64,000 bases of DNA. Origin: Maniola hyperantus (Eukaryota; Arthropoda; Insecta; Lepidoptera; Nymphalidae). How positions within the stretch are numbered: the stretch's first letter is position 1; every line of letters begins with the position of its first letter. The notes beneath the pieces are model-generated. The model saw nothing but the letters and a program-made list of their open reading frames with translations. It was not told where the DNA came from and did not search any database. Made by a program: the position numbers and the translations under genes. Location of the stretch: assembly GCF_902806685.2 (NCBI RefSeq), contig NC_048545.1, positions 6,745,852 to 6,809,851 of the forward strand, written 5' to 3'. Positions 25,501 through 31,041 of the stretch are shown here, in pieces.

Positions 25501-28500
25501 GATCGACGATTATTTTTTTCAAGGGTATAGTTGAGACCTGGAGAGTGACATATGCCACTTTTTATCCCGGAAAATACCCATATCATAAATGCGGGAGTGT
25601 GTTTATTTGTTGGTTTATTGGTTTGTATTTCAATCACGTCGCAACGGAGCGACGTGATTTTTTGCGTGAGTATAGTTGGAGAGTGACATAGGCTACTTAT
25701 CCCGAAAAATCAAAGAATTCCCACAGGATTTTTAAAAACCTAAATCCACGTAGACGAAGTCGCGGACATCAGTTAAATGGCCTTTATTTGAAAAGTATAT
25801 AAATATTTAATTATAATATTAAAAAATATAAATTCGAAAAAGAAATAAAAAAAACTTGTTTTGACGTCTGTGAATACGACAAGATAGCGGACTCTTATCA
25901 TAATAATAAAAATAGGTGTTCTACTATGACTTCGCGTGCGTCGAGAGCGTGCCCGTGGCGGGGCTGCGCGAGCTGCCGGCCGAGTTCACGTCGGTGGGCG
26001 ACGGGGCCATGCCGTGCCACCTGGGCGGCGTCGTGACCGCCGGCGGCGATGACTGGCCCTCGCTCTCCAAGGAGTACCTCAAAGACTTGCTCGACGCCTA
26101 CAAGCGAGTCTTCATCACTAGACTCGGCGATTTCAAGGGCAACAGCAAGAGCTTGCCCGTGGAGATGTGGGTGTATCACACCATTCAAGGCGGCGCGCTC
26201 GAGCCTAACATTTCCGAGTGGCGGTGCCTAAACAGAAGGCTGGTCGAGCAGGGATTGGCCATCCCGGAGAAGATTGAACAGGTAAATAATATATTCCACA
26301 ACAACAAAAGAAAGTGCCTATTCATCCCCGTGCACGAATTTAATATATTTTATTTTGAGTGAAAGCGGGCGCCTTTGCACCATATCCTTTATTCAGCCAA
26401 AACACCAAAAAAACCGGTGCAAGTTGGTCTCATACACTATAGGTTTTGATTCCTTTGACGGGCCTTGACAGACAGACACAACGAATGAAACTATAAGGGT
26501 TCCTTTTTTCTCTGAGGATACGGAACCCTAAAACTTATTAGATTGTCATAATAAATGATCATTTTATTTTCAGTCTGGGAACACGGACGTCGCCACTGCC
26601 AGCACTGGGGATGACAATATGCTATCGTTTCTTAATATTAAGGGATCCGTCCGAGATTGGCTCCAAATTGAACCGATGCCGATGAAGCCCCTCACGATTA
26701 AACCTGCGGCTGAAACGAATAACAGTCAGTCGTCCTCACCGGTACCTTTGGACAAGGAAGAACCGCACAGTTCCGACACAATATTCATATCGGACTGGTT
26801 GCCTGCCGAACCGTTACCGAGTAACGAGTTCATAGCCATGCCCACGTAAGGATCCTTCGTTAATACAATTTTATTTTTGCTTGCCTCTCTTGCAATAATC
26901 ACGAAAAGTACTCTCCATGGCCGCTCCAAAGTGTGGTGGCGTGCTAAGTGCTATTGCAATCAACATTCGGGCGGAACATATACTCTAGTGAAATGCGTAA
27001 TGTCTGAACAACGAATAAACGATTGGTATTACGTTAATTTTTTTTGCAAATTAACTCATATCTATATATATAAAACGAAAAGGTGACTGACTGACTGATC
27101 TATCAACGCACAGCTCAAACTACTGGACGGATCGGGCTGAAATTTGGCATGCAGATAGCTATTATTATTTTTGAAAATGTAACCCCTAAGGGGATAAAAT
27201 AGAGGTTCGAAATTTTTGAAGTCTACGCGGACGAAGTCGCGGGCATAAGCTAGTTTCTTAATAAACTAAAGACATTTCAAATTATTATCAAATAAAGTTT
27301 GCTTTAAAACCAAAGGTTTTGAATTTTTATAGTTTCTTATATGGCCTATTTATGTACGAAAACATCAAAATTTGCCTTAAAATAGAGATGTTTCAAGGGT
27401 CATAACTTTCAGAACAAATATAATTTTACTATATTTATTGTGTCTGGGCGTAGATAATAGAGATAAATCGATATCTGGCTAAATTTCCGATTTCGAAAAT
27501 AATAAAATAATAGGTGTCATCGGCGTTTGTATGGAGCAACGCGTATGAAGTGTAATAAATAATTTCAGGTACATCGACAACGACGGCGTAATTTACCTGC
27601 ACGACATATCGCAGCAGGACACGCTGGACTTGATCCGCAAAGCACTAGACGTGCGCTTCAAGGACCCGGATCCTAAAGCGAAGTTCGTCAAATGGACTGT
27701 AGGCGAGCCTTGCGTCGCTCTGTTCTTTTTAGACAATCGTTTTTACAGAGGAAGAGTGATAGAAGTGAACAATGAAACGTCGACTTGTCTCATACATTAC
27801 ATAGATTACGGCAATGAAGAGACATGCTCCTTTGAAAATCTTAGAAAGAGCATCGCTCTATATCAAATTCCAATACAGGTGCACAAATGTATCCTGAATG
27901 GTATAAGGCCTGTAGAGAAAAAGTGGAACAGGCAGACGCTGGACTATATTCATAAATCTATCGTAGAGAAACAGTGCTACGTTAAAGTGGCCGGTGAGCC
28001 GATAGGAGATGTCATACCTATCGACCTGAAATATGACAAACTTTGGATAAACGAACATCTTGTCGATTTCGAACTGGCCGTATACAAGGATGGCACCAAA
28101 GCTGTCGTTCGAAAATTTGCCCCTGTACCCAAAGAAACTATAAATACAGAAGAACAGATAGAATCAGACTCTGGACCTGATTATTATGAAGAAGAATCGG
28201 AGGACCATCAATCGCAGTCGTCCGAGTCGCAAGTATCCGTGCAGATGACCACAGGCATCGAGGGCAAAGACTGGAATGAAGTCATGCAAGAAGAAGAATA
28301 CACATCTATTATTGAGGATTTTGCGACTTTCCCACTTTTCACAGAATCTGAATTCTTGTGTAACATAACAGTTTTGACCGAAAAAAATAAATTTGAATTG
28401 AGCGTCGTTCACGATCATGAGACTAGCGAAATGTATAAGAAAATGTATGCGCAACTGCAATCTGAAAGTAACGAGACTGCTCTGAATGGTATATATGAAA

Positions 28501-28895
28501 ATAAGGCATGTTTGGCTTTATTCCCGGAAGACGGCCAATGGTACAGAGCCATGATCGTACAGTACAGTGAGGCCAAAAAGCTTATAAAAGTAAAATACGT
28601 CGACTATGGAAATTTAGAAGTACTAGTTTTGAATAATGTGCGAGAAATTAGCGAAGAACATTTGAAGTTGCCTCCTGCAACCGTAACAGCGACTTTACAT
28701 GGCATTCAACTTAATCCGACACTTGATGACAAAACTGTGGTCGAAAAATTGACAGATACATTTTTGAATAAAGACCCTTTTCATGTTAAAGTTATTAAAC
28801 CTGACGTCATACCAAGTGTTGAACTCAGAGATGTTGATGGAAAATTAATTTACGACAATCTTATCAACGAAAAAGTATTCATAAATTGTGATTAA
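103..28895 (+). CDS. qin: Qin/Kumo (RNF17/TDRD4-like) RING, B-box, multi-Tudor protein; 5' end outside window
   Basis: Exons: 103-347, 1203-1287, 11185-11316, 12245-12399, 13014-13094, 13273-13539, 14481-14569, 15123-15289, 16056-16211, 17174-17248, 17888-18040, 18856-19000, 19179-19313, 19584-19734, 21311-21439, 22131-22227, 22593-22789, 23426-23649, 24566-24821, 25268-25432, 25916-26281, 26574-26845, 27569-28895. All junctions are GT-AG and the frame stays open for 1688 codons to a TGA-free end at TAA 28893. Domain order is RING second half, B-box 1, B-box 2, coiled coil, then five Tudor regions, which is the RNF17/Qin architecture. Family knowledge: Qin is a germline nuage protein that binds symmetric dimethyl-arginine ligands and enforces Aub:Ago3 heterotypic ping-pong in piRNA production. 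The first RING cysteine pair and the start codon lie upstream. AATAAA at 29291 is a likely poly(A) signal. Orthology to Qin rather than another Tudor protein is inferred from the RING/B-box plus five-Tudor layout. Confidence 0.9.
413..565 (+). mobile_element. degenerate short Helitron, family B
   Basis: The sequence contains ACTAATATTAAAAATGTG, then GTCTGTCTGTCTGCTAGC and a GCTTACATCCCGGGGATGGACATAGG block. It shares these blocks in the same order with better copies at 33156, 35226 and 44275. The 3' half with the CTAG end is missing. Confidence 0.6.
901..1086 (+). mobile_element. non-autonomous Helitron, family A (Lep1-like)
   Basis: The element runs from an AAAAGGAAAAGGTGACTGAC head through the CATCCGCTAAGAAAGGATTT core to GTCCACGCGGACAAAGTCGC and a terminal CTAG. 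The GCG..CGC hairpin just before CTAG is typical of a Helitron 3' end. It has a 40-bp internal deletion compared with the 219-bp copies at 14825 and 30058. Confidence 0.75.
1545..1580 (+). repeat. (TAA)12 microsatellite, target of the Dong-like element
   Basis: Twelve perfect TAA units lie directly before the element. Four more TAA units at 10626-10637 lie directly after its inferred 3' end. Together they mark the split target tract. Confidence 0.9.
1608..5180 (+). CDS. Dong/R4-like retrotransposon polyprotein: reverse transcriptase plus restriction-like endonuclease
   Basis: The intact ORF has 1190 codons. The N-terminal 80 residues are rich in Pro, Ser and Ala. A conserved basic/aromatic block (about 80-150) follows, possibly Myb-like DNA-binding, and no N-terminal zinc finger is seen. 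The reverse transcriptase spans about 420-760: YRPITCL, IDYRKAFDSVP (591-601), and the catalytic YMDD at 696-699. After the thumb comes the zinc knuckle C997, C1000, H1009, C1014. The restriction-like nuclease core follows: P1083-D1084, D1099 and a downstream E/K pair. This order fits the R2/R4/Dong group, which uses a sequence-specific nuclease instead of an APE nuclease. No stop or frameshift interrupts it, so it could be active or recently so. Two more ATGs follow closely at 1611 and 1614. Confidence 0.93.
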   Translation: MMMENNEMNVRIGPLPGGRQGAPGAGAGRSSIRAASTTSRPAPPPSRSTHPSSPPDGLAPTGSTRAQSSAPAAGGVRRMRWTSLMNENVMRAYYRATGGETGRTGYRAAMYREFLLLEPNLTVTEQNLADRARYIQRSNIFNATELERLRREAVPEVSAPATEQIDSQAVPVPVETNTISQDLPMEEDTEGTVSLDIERMRGILEEAISEIRSAPLENRPRLSRLTLNVATRDVIEAINKMLPQHLESSTGLGDTASILFGAALAVHRFIGAKTPGPERAAAARRSAEPAWKKRIERRITLARVLIGRLQSFRSGNTRPRIVRSVRVAFNGCGVRLDQPNIAQKLTERIDDLKQKIAAWGNRIRRYSERVERFQQNRLFLSDQKRFYKRLECPAVCSTSQRPDLANLVTFWRGVWSREVEHEEGPWIAAVEEACASIEPMNPVAISAEDVAGAVRRAPNWKSPGPDGLHHYWLKGFSVCHATLARQFQEALEQRALPSLFTTGITHLAPKSTDTTDPAKYRPITCLTTIYKTLTSVLSLKISRHVDENNIISGAQNGCRGGSRGTKELLLIDSVAGQLVKRNRRNFSAAWIDYRKAFDSVPHSWLLRVLELYKVDGTVRDFLGACMGQWSTILCLHGERLAAADDRIRIGRGIFQGDCLSPLWFCLSLNPLSTLLEGSGTGFQFRRGGTKVPHLLYMDDLKLLAPNATRLQELLNVTTDFSNSIRMELGLEKCAVMHVERGQVTHSAEMSLEPSTIRTLSEAESYRYLGMSQSLGVKETDVKQSVCEAFFGRLTKICKSYLSGANKVRAYNGWVMPVLMYTFGVLRWTQTELDALDRKVRTTMTLYRMHHPKSSVMRLYIPRKCGGRGVLSVKTMHNREIANLRTYFETMRGSPMHREVIECDKGLTPLSLAQTEWQKPVVLSTSDREAVWREKELHGRFFKALNEPHVDKKASVQWLRFGDLFGETEGFVCAIQDQVDKTRNYRKYILKDGTHDICRACRHPGESLRHVLSGCSALANTEYLHRHNQAAKILHQELALKYGLLDERLPYYKYTPVPVLERDGVRLYWDRSIITDRTILANKPDIVVVDRAQSRVFLVDITIPYDENLVRAETEKKRKYLDLAHEVSDMWHVESTEIIPIVISANGLIPVSLAHHLRRLGFRGSSLAARMQKAVLLDSARIVRRFLHLSP
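5317..6571 (+). repeat. left LTR, 1255 bp
   Basis: It begins TGGAGGGTCG, ends CTCCGACA and matches 9328-10582 at a constant offset of 4011. Every line I compared by eye is identical and there is no net length difference. Confidence 0.88.
6850..8790 (+). pseudogene. decayed LINE ORF2 (APE endonuclease and reverse transcriptase) inside the LTR element
   Basis: Fragments in correct order but different frames: SDH of an APE-type endonuclease (7114-7122); the segment at 7704-7960 with FLDVTKAFDFVNHKILLDKL and WIESYLNG; FADD catalytic box (8179-8190); ELKFLGI-like thumb (about 8335); and a C-terminal KLPIDLKRM...YKEEL block (8636-8740). This is the layout of a Jockey/CR1-type LINE polymerase. Stops, A-tract slippage and frameshifts make it non-coding as a whole. 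It differs from the Dong-type reverse transcriptase, which has YMDD. Confidence 0.8.
8745..8935 (+). repeat. three 66-bp tandem repeats
   Basis: The unit TTGTCTAAAAGGCGAGGTGG, followed by CCATTTAGATGATAAACGGC and an A-tract, occurs three times at about 66-bp spacing. In one frame it codes repeats of LSKRRGGHLDDKRRGGCFEK. It lies just after the LINE remnant inside the LTR element. Confidence 0.9.
9328..10582 (+). repeat. right LTR, 1255 bp
   Basis: This is the second copy of 5317-6571 with the same TG and CA termini. It is followed by TATAT, which then rejoins the Dong-like 3' UTR. Confidence 0.88.
10638..10760 (-). mobile_element. 3' end of a LINE, reversed
   Basis: Read on the minus strand it gives AGGTTGCCTGGTAGAGATCG, then AAGGCCGCCTTTTGTATC and a GTGCAAATAAAGTG tail ending in TTA repeats. 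I recognise this as a common lepidopteran LINE 3' terminus. Its TTA/TAA tail appears to have supplied the microsatellite in which the Dong-like element landed. Confidence 0.65.
11185..12399 (+). other. qin: qin exons for tandem B-box zinc fingers
   Basis: Exon 11185-11316 gives C-x2-C, C-x2-C, C-x2-C and H spacing (ECLECHGP, CQQC, CNNC), a B-box 1. Exon 12245-12399 begins with CKIH, then CKDC, CMDC and a late C/H pair, a B-box 2. The two exons join in phase 1 with no stop. B-boxes after a RING are the TRIM-like head that separates Qin/RNF17 from other Tudor proteins. Confidence 0.85.
12432..12958. repeat. dispersed GGTTCCGTA...GACTCGCACTTGGC repeat
   Basis: It starts GAGGGTTCCGTAACAAAATGG-like and ends GGAACCCTCGGTGCGCGAGT, CTGACTCGCACTTGGC and a T-run. 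The same ends recur at 20015-20372. Fragments occur at 22805-22990, 26453-26530, 34396-34450 and 63338-63435. No coding capacity is seen. Confidence 0.7.
13014..13539 (+). other. qin: qin exons for coiled coil
   Basis: Two phase-0 exons (13014-13094 and 13273-13539) code 116 residues rich in Lys, Glu, Leu and Ile without Pro, as expected for the coiled coil that follows B-boxes. A further AG-bounded open stretch at 13664 ends in a TAG after 23 codons. It is not needed, because 13539 joins 14481 in phase 0. Confidence 0.7.
14048..14362 (-). mobile_element. RTE-clade LINE 3' fragment
   Basis: The minus strand codes WQWVGHVCDGRWSRKVLEWR and RSVGRHPARWTDDI, LAGSGWMRKAEN, LWRSLGKAYVQQW, the C-terminus of RTE reverse transcriptases. 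A (TGA)n tail follows, seen on the plus strand as CATCATCAT. It lies in a qin intron. Confidence 0.8.
14626..14815 (-). mobile_element. degenerate family A Helitron
   Basis: On the minus strand it ends in CTAG after the CACGTGGACGAAGTCGCGAG hairpin. Its 5' part has diverged. It lies back to back with the copy at 14825. Confidence 0.65.
14825..15043 (+). mobile_element. full family A Helitron, 219 bp
   Basis: It starts TCTAAATATATAAAAGG and ends GCGAGCATAAGCTAG followed by T, with a GCGGACGAAGTCGC hairpin near the 3' end. The TC...CTAG termini and insertion between A and T fit a non-autonomous Helitron. Confidence 0.8.
15627..15910 (-). mobile_element. lepidopteran LINE/SINE 3' fragment
   Basis: It contains CCGCCGCCCATGAACATTTG and GGGAGTTGATTCCACAGTTT. 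The same blocks occur on the plus strand at 19364-19440 and 23207-23408. The protein-like remnant CxxWNxLP suggests a LINE C-terminus. Confidence 0.6.
16276..16500 (-). mobile_element. family B Helitron
   Basis: On the minus strand it runs from a GCGAAAGTGTGTTAGTTTGT head to a CTAG end. It shares the subfamily block with the CACGTCGCAACG motif found at 25455 and 48260. The terminal hairpin is mutated. Confidence 0.65.
16555..16910 (+). pseudogene. degenerate RTE reverse-transcriptase fragment
   Basis: In one frame a KLHLVQALIFRVTSYMVLKL-like stretch, and further on AFELWTGKRMLLIP, recall the RTE pattern of VKALVFP..TYGSE and AFEMWCWRRMLRIPWT. Frames shift and no endonuclease is present. It lies in a qin intron, next to Helitron 16276. 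Confidence 0.5.
17034..17135 (+). mobile_element. 5'-truncated family B Helitron
   Basis: The 3' portion is GGCTACTTTTTATCCCGGAA to GGGCACCAGCTAG. It sits just before the qin exon at 17174. Confidence 0.65.
17322..17537 (-). mobile_element. family A Helitron, nearly full length
   Basis: Read on the minus strand it begins TCTAAATATATAAAAGG and ends in CTAG. All internal blocks of the 219-bp family are present. Confidence 0.78.
17888..18399 (+). repeat. tandem triplication (166-bp unit) of a qin Tudor exon
   Basis: The exon at 17888-18040 plus a 13-bp spacer recurs at 18054 and 18220, and a fourth unit starts at 18386, at exactly 166-bp steps. Each copy still codes an uninterrupted 51-residue Tudor head in its own phase, with a few substitutions. 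The acceptor ACCAG before copy 1 reads ACATG before copies 2 and 3, and the 13-bp spacers are too short to be introns. Copies 2 and 3 are therefore probably not separate exons. Confidence 0.92.
19041..19128 (+). mobile_element. tRNA-derived SINE, truncated
   Basis: The A-box-like GATAGCCTAATGGTTAGGAC and B-box-like GGCTCGATCCC are followed by GCACGCACCTCTAACTTT. The same family occurs at 37676-38008 and 59865-60085 (minus), 51188 (plus), and partly at 22383 and 24210. Confidence 0.75.
19428..19600 (+). repeat. partial tandem copies of a qin exon and its acceptor
   Basis: The acceptor segment CACTCTTGCAGCAAGCGCGC occurs at 19481 and again at 19573, 92 bp apart. Exon-derived blocks reading GAGTGCGACATCACGA appear at about 19429 and 19519, ahead of the genuine exon 19584-19734. 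The upstream acceptor leads into a TAG after about 23 codons, so the second acceptor is taken as the real one. Confidence 0.8.
20015..20372. repeat. second copy of the GGTTCCGTA repeat
   Basis: It contains CCTACAGGGTACTTCCCGTT and ends GGAACCCTCATTGCGCGAGC, CTGACTCGCACTTCGC and a T-run. The 3' third matches 12700-12958. Confidence 0.65.
21770..22000. mobile_element. MITE-like element shared with 61160-61320
   Basis: Both sites share GACAGCTACAAT, TCACGATCGCAATCA, CTCTGATTGG, TTCAGCCAATCA and TGATTGATGCAGGTTT in order. The outer parts are roughly inverted (CTGATTGG against CCAATCA). No ORF is seen. Confidence 0.55.
22383..22565 (-). mobile_element. tRNA-SINE tail fragment abutting a qin acceptor
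   Basis: The stretch has GAGAAGAGTTTAGGCCATAG and AGTGCGGATCGGCAGAATTC, also in the SINE copies at 37676 and 59865. It ends about 30 bp before the acceptor of the Tudor exon 22593. Confidence 0.6.
23207..23408 (+). mobile_element. LINE/SINE 3' fragment
   Basis: It has CAATCAACTCGCTTCCCTTT, GGCCGGCAACGCATTGGC and TGTTCATGGGCGGCGGTAAT, the same family as 15627-15910 in opposite orientation. It ends just before the qin exon at 23426. Confidence 0.6.
23682..23831. mobile_element. 150-bp MITE with about 55-bp inverted repeats
   Basis: CCCGATTCTGTAATAAAAACG and AGCAAATTCTGCCCCCTTGA on the left have inverted counterparts on the right (GGGGCAGAATTTGCT and CGTTTATCTTACACAATCGG). Confidence 0.75.
23866..24185 (+). 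mobile_element. tRNA-like SINE, second family
   Basis: CCTGACGCAGTGGTAAACGG and GGTGTTCGATTCCTGGCAGG look like a tRNA head. The body GGTCTGGTCTAGTGGTAGGC and CAAGTTAGCCCACTTCCATC recurs at 45050-45320 and, in part, at 32195-32335 (minus) and 60745-60845. Confidence 0.7.
24566..26281 (+). other. qin: qin Tudor region 3, core signature degenerate
   Basis: The exons 24566-24821, 25268-25432 and 25916-26281 join in phase 0. The core strand reads VFYYDFACVESV in place of the usual Y-x-D-Y-G-N, with Phe and Ala replacing Tyr and Gly. The remaining framework (WKVGDRCC, RAAILELDADRAK) is Tudor-like. Confidence 0.7.
25455..25775 (+). mobile_element. two overlapping family B Helitron copies
   Basis: AAATGCGAGTGTGTTTGTTT at 25468 and AAATGCGGGAGTGTGTTTAT at about 25577 are two heads leading into one 3' end. 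That end reads GACGAAGTCGCGGACATCAG then TTAA in place of CTAG. The lost CTAG suggests an old, inactive copy. Confidence 0.65.
27061..27253 (+). mobile_element. family A Helitron with internal deletion
   Basis: It has TCTATATATATAAAACG at the start and GCGGGCATAAGCTAG at the end. About 26 bp around GACGTAGGCATCC are missing. Confidence 0.75.
27569..28895 (+). other. qin: qin terminal exon with Tudor regions 4 and 5
   Basis: This single 1327-nt exon codes two canonical Tudor cores: HYIDYGNEE near 27795 and KYVDYGNLE near 28595. Both keep the aromatic-Asp-Tyr-Gly-Asn cage pattern. An acidic linker (about 28140-28220) separates them. The stop codon is TAA at 28893. Confidence 0.88.
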
Positions 28896-30057
28896 ACACC
28901 AATATTGGTATTTTTTAATTTCAAGCACTTTATTACTTTATTTTTGTTTTCTTAGCTCATAAGTTAGAACTCTCTTTTGTTATTTTGTTTCTATTTTGAA
29001 TGTTCCTCATGTTTTTGAGCCATACTTTTGACATGAGCGTTGACCCATAGAGTAGAAATGGCGCTTGAAAAGTCATTTTCATATCAGCTCTCTTAACTAA
29101 AATGACAGGTCTAAATATTTTGCTATCCCTTTCATAATGCTCTCTGCAGAAAAGGATAGCATTAGATTTGGACGTACCTATTAATTTAGAGATTCAACAC
29201 AACAGATTTAACCATATCGTGATTTTATACTATTGTAGCTTTTATTTCAAATTTAAATTTAGTTTTTAATTTGTTTCTTGTGGCATTCCAAATAAAAGTT
29301 TGCATTTGTTTTCTTAAGCCAAGTATGGCAAATTAATATTGTTAATCAAATTTAGGGCCTGCATCGACGAGGGAATTGTCCGGGGAGGACATAAATTCGA
29401 CATCTTTTACTCTACGATATTAATACGCCGTACTATTAGTCCATCGTGTACTTTATGCAGTTCAGTTCTGAAGGCGGAAACAAACAATCGGACGTGTCCG
29501 TTAGCGCGACAGTTAGGTGTGCACATCGTTTAGAACGCGGCGTGCGGACTCATACGAGCGTTTTCGGCTGACAAACATCCAGGGGGAAGAATTCTATCGG
29601 ACGTCTGAGCACTCAATGATGGCCCAAGGTTACGTCCGATAGTTTGCAGTTTCTATTATCCAGATAACTAAAGCGTGACGGTCAGCCGCGTCCGATAATA
29701 ATTTGTTTCTGGCTTTAGTGATCCATTTTGGTTCTCCGCGTAGTCCCTCGTCTGCCTGCGCAGGTCGTTATAGAAATGGGATTTTTTCTTCCTTACGATA
29801 AAAATACCTTTCACGATGAAAATGAAGGACAATAAAAAGGCAACCATTATTATTCTAGAGTTTTATTTATATAGACATTTTATTATTGAACTGATTGCGA
29901 TCGGTTTTTTTAAAAATGCGTAGGTATTTGTTTTGGACAAATAGCTACCAAACGCAGGGGCGCTCCAGTTCCCAAAGCAATTTTCATCGGCAATATCAAA
30001 GCTGTACAGCCCCTATCTGAAAATATTTATTTATCAGATGTGGAATGAACGTGGGAA

Positions 30058-30276
30058 TCTATATATATAAAAGGAAAAGGTGACTGACTGACTGACTGAT
30101 CTATCAACGCACAGCTCAAACTACTGGACGGATCGGGCTGAAATTTGACATGCAGATAGCTATTATGACGTAGGCATCCGCTAAGAAAGGATTTTTGAAA
30201 ATTCAACTCCTAAGTGGGTGAAATAGGGATTTGAAATATTGTAGTCCACGCGGACGAAGTCGCGAGCGTAAGCTAG
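30058..30276 (+). mobile_element. full family A Helitron, 219 bp
   Basis: It runs from TCTATATATATAAAAGG to GCGAGCGTAAGCTAG. It has the same length and block order as 14825-15043. Confidence 0.8.
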
Positions 30277-30321
30277 TAGATAATAAAACTCATTGGGTGG
30301 CTGGCTGTGTGTGATTGACGC

Positions 30322-30458
30322 AGTGAAGCTGCTATGGTACTCTGACTTAGCTTAGACTGACAGAGTTAAAAAGAGACAGAGCTATATCTCTCTCACATAA
30401 ATCTGTCTCGTTTTAACTCAAGTCTGAGCAAAGTCAAAGTGCGCTCTATAGATCTCAG
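30322..30458. mobile_element. MITE with imperfect inverted repeats
   Basis: ACAGAGTTAAAAAGAGACAG on the left is the inverted form of CTGTCTCGTTTTAACTCAAG on the right. The outer arms GACTTAGCTTAGACT and AGTCTGAGCAAAGTC also pair. Confidence 0.65.
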
Positions 30459-30615
30459 CCTTGGTTTATTTGAGTAAAATTGCACTTGTCCGTCTGTCCG
30501 TGCCTTATCACTTCTGTGTCTGTCTTCTTCTATTATAAATTCAAAAACATACCTAATATGTAAACTGATGGCCTTCAGCCGAATATTGCATAAAAAAGTA
30601 CTGAAATCAGATTAA

Positions 30616-30738
30616 TATTATCATCATCATCATCATCAACATCAGCCTGTGGATGTCCACTGTGGACATAGGCCTTCCCTAAAGAGCGCCACCACACCCG
30701 ATCCTCAGCCTTCCTCATCCAGCCACTTCCAGCCAGAT
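30616..30738 (-). mobile_element. short RTE LINE 3' fragment
   Basis: The (ATG)n tail appears as CATCATCATCAT, followed by CAGCCTGTGGATGTCCACTG and CTAAAGAGCGCCACCACACC. It is the same family as 14048 and 39331. Confidence 0.75.
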
Positions 30739-31041
30739 TAATATTATAAAGAAACAAAATTATTTTATTTTTAATGGGCACCTATCAGTATTTTTAGCAG
30801 ACGGCTATATAGGCTACTTTTTATCCCGGAAAATAAAGTTTAGTTCCCGCGGATATTTAAAAGCTAATTCCACGCGGGCATCTTCTACTTAGTATAGATA
30901 ACATTATAAACACAATGAGCCTCGGACCAAGTATAAAGGGTTATGAAGTGTCAGTTATTTTGAAATCACACTGCAATTCTGTTTGTCTGGTCTGTAGAAT
31001 AATAAAATTATTTTGTTTGTATAGTGTATTCCTTTTGTATT

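Larger units (their letters stand above)
28896..31041. other. spacer between convergent qin and cyclase genes
   Basis: It contains the qin 3' UTR with AATAAA at 29291, a MITE copy at about 29085-29190, a possible DNA-transposon remnant (29349-29772, weak GACGAGGGA inverted ends), a family A Helitron at 30058, a MITE at 30322-30458 and an RTE fragment at 30616. I see no host gene. Confidence 0.6.

Noticed and set aside
29349..29772. Possible DNA transposon with GACGAGGGA inverted ends
   Set aside because: The ends match over only about 10 bases with gaps and no target duplication is seen, so it is mentioned only within the spacer entry.
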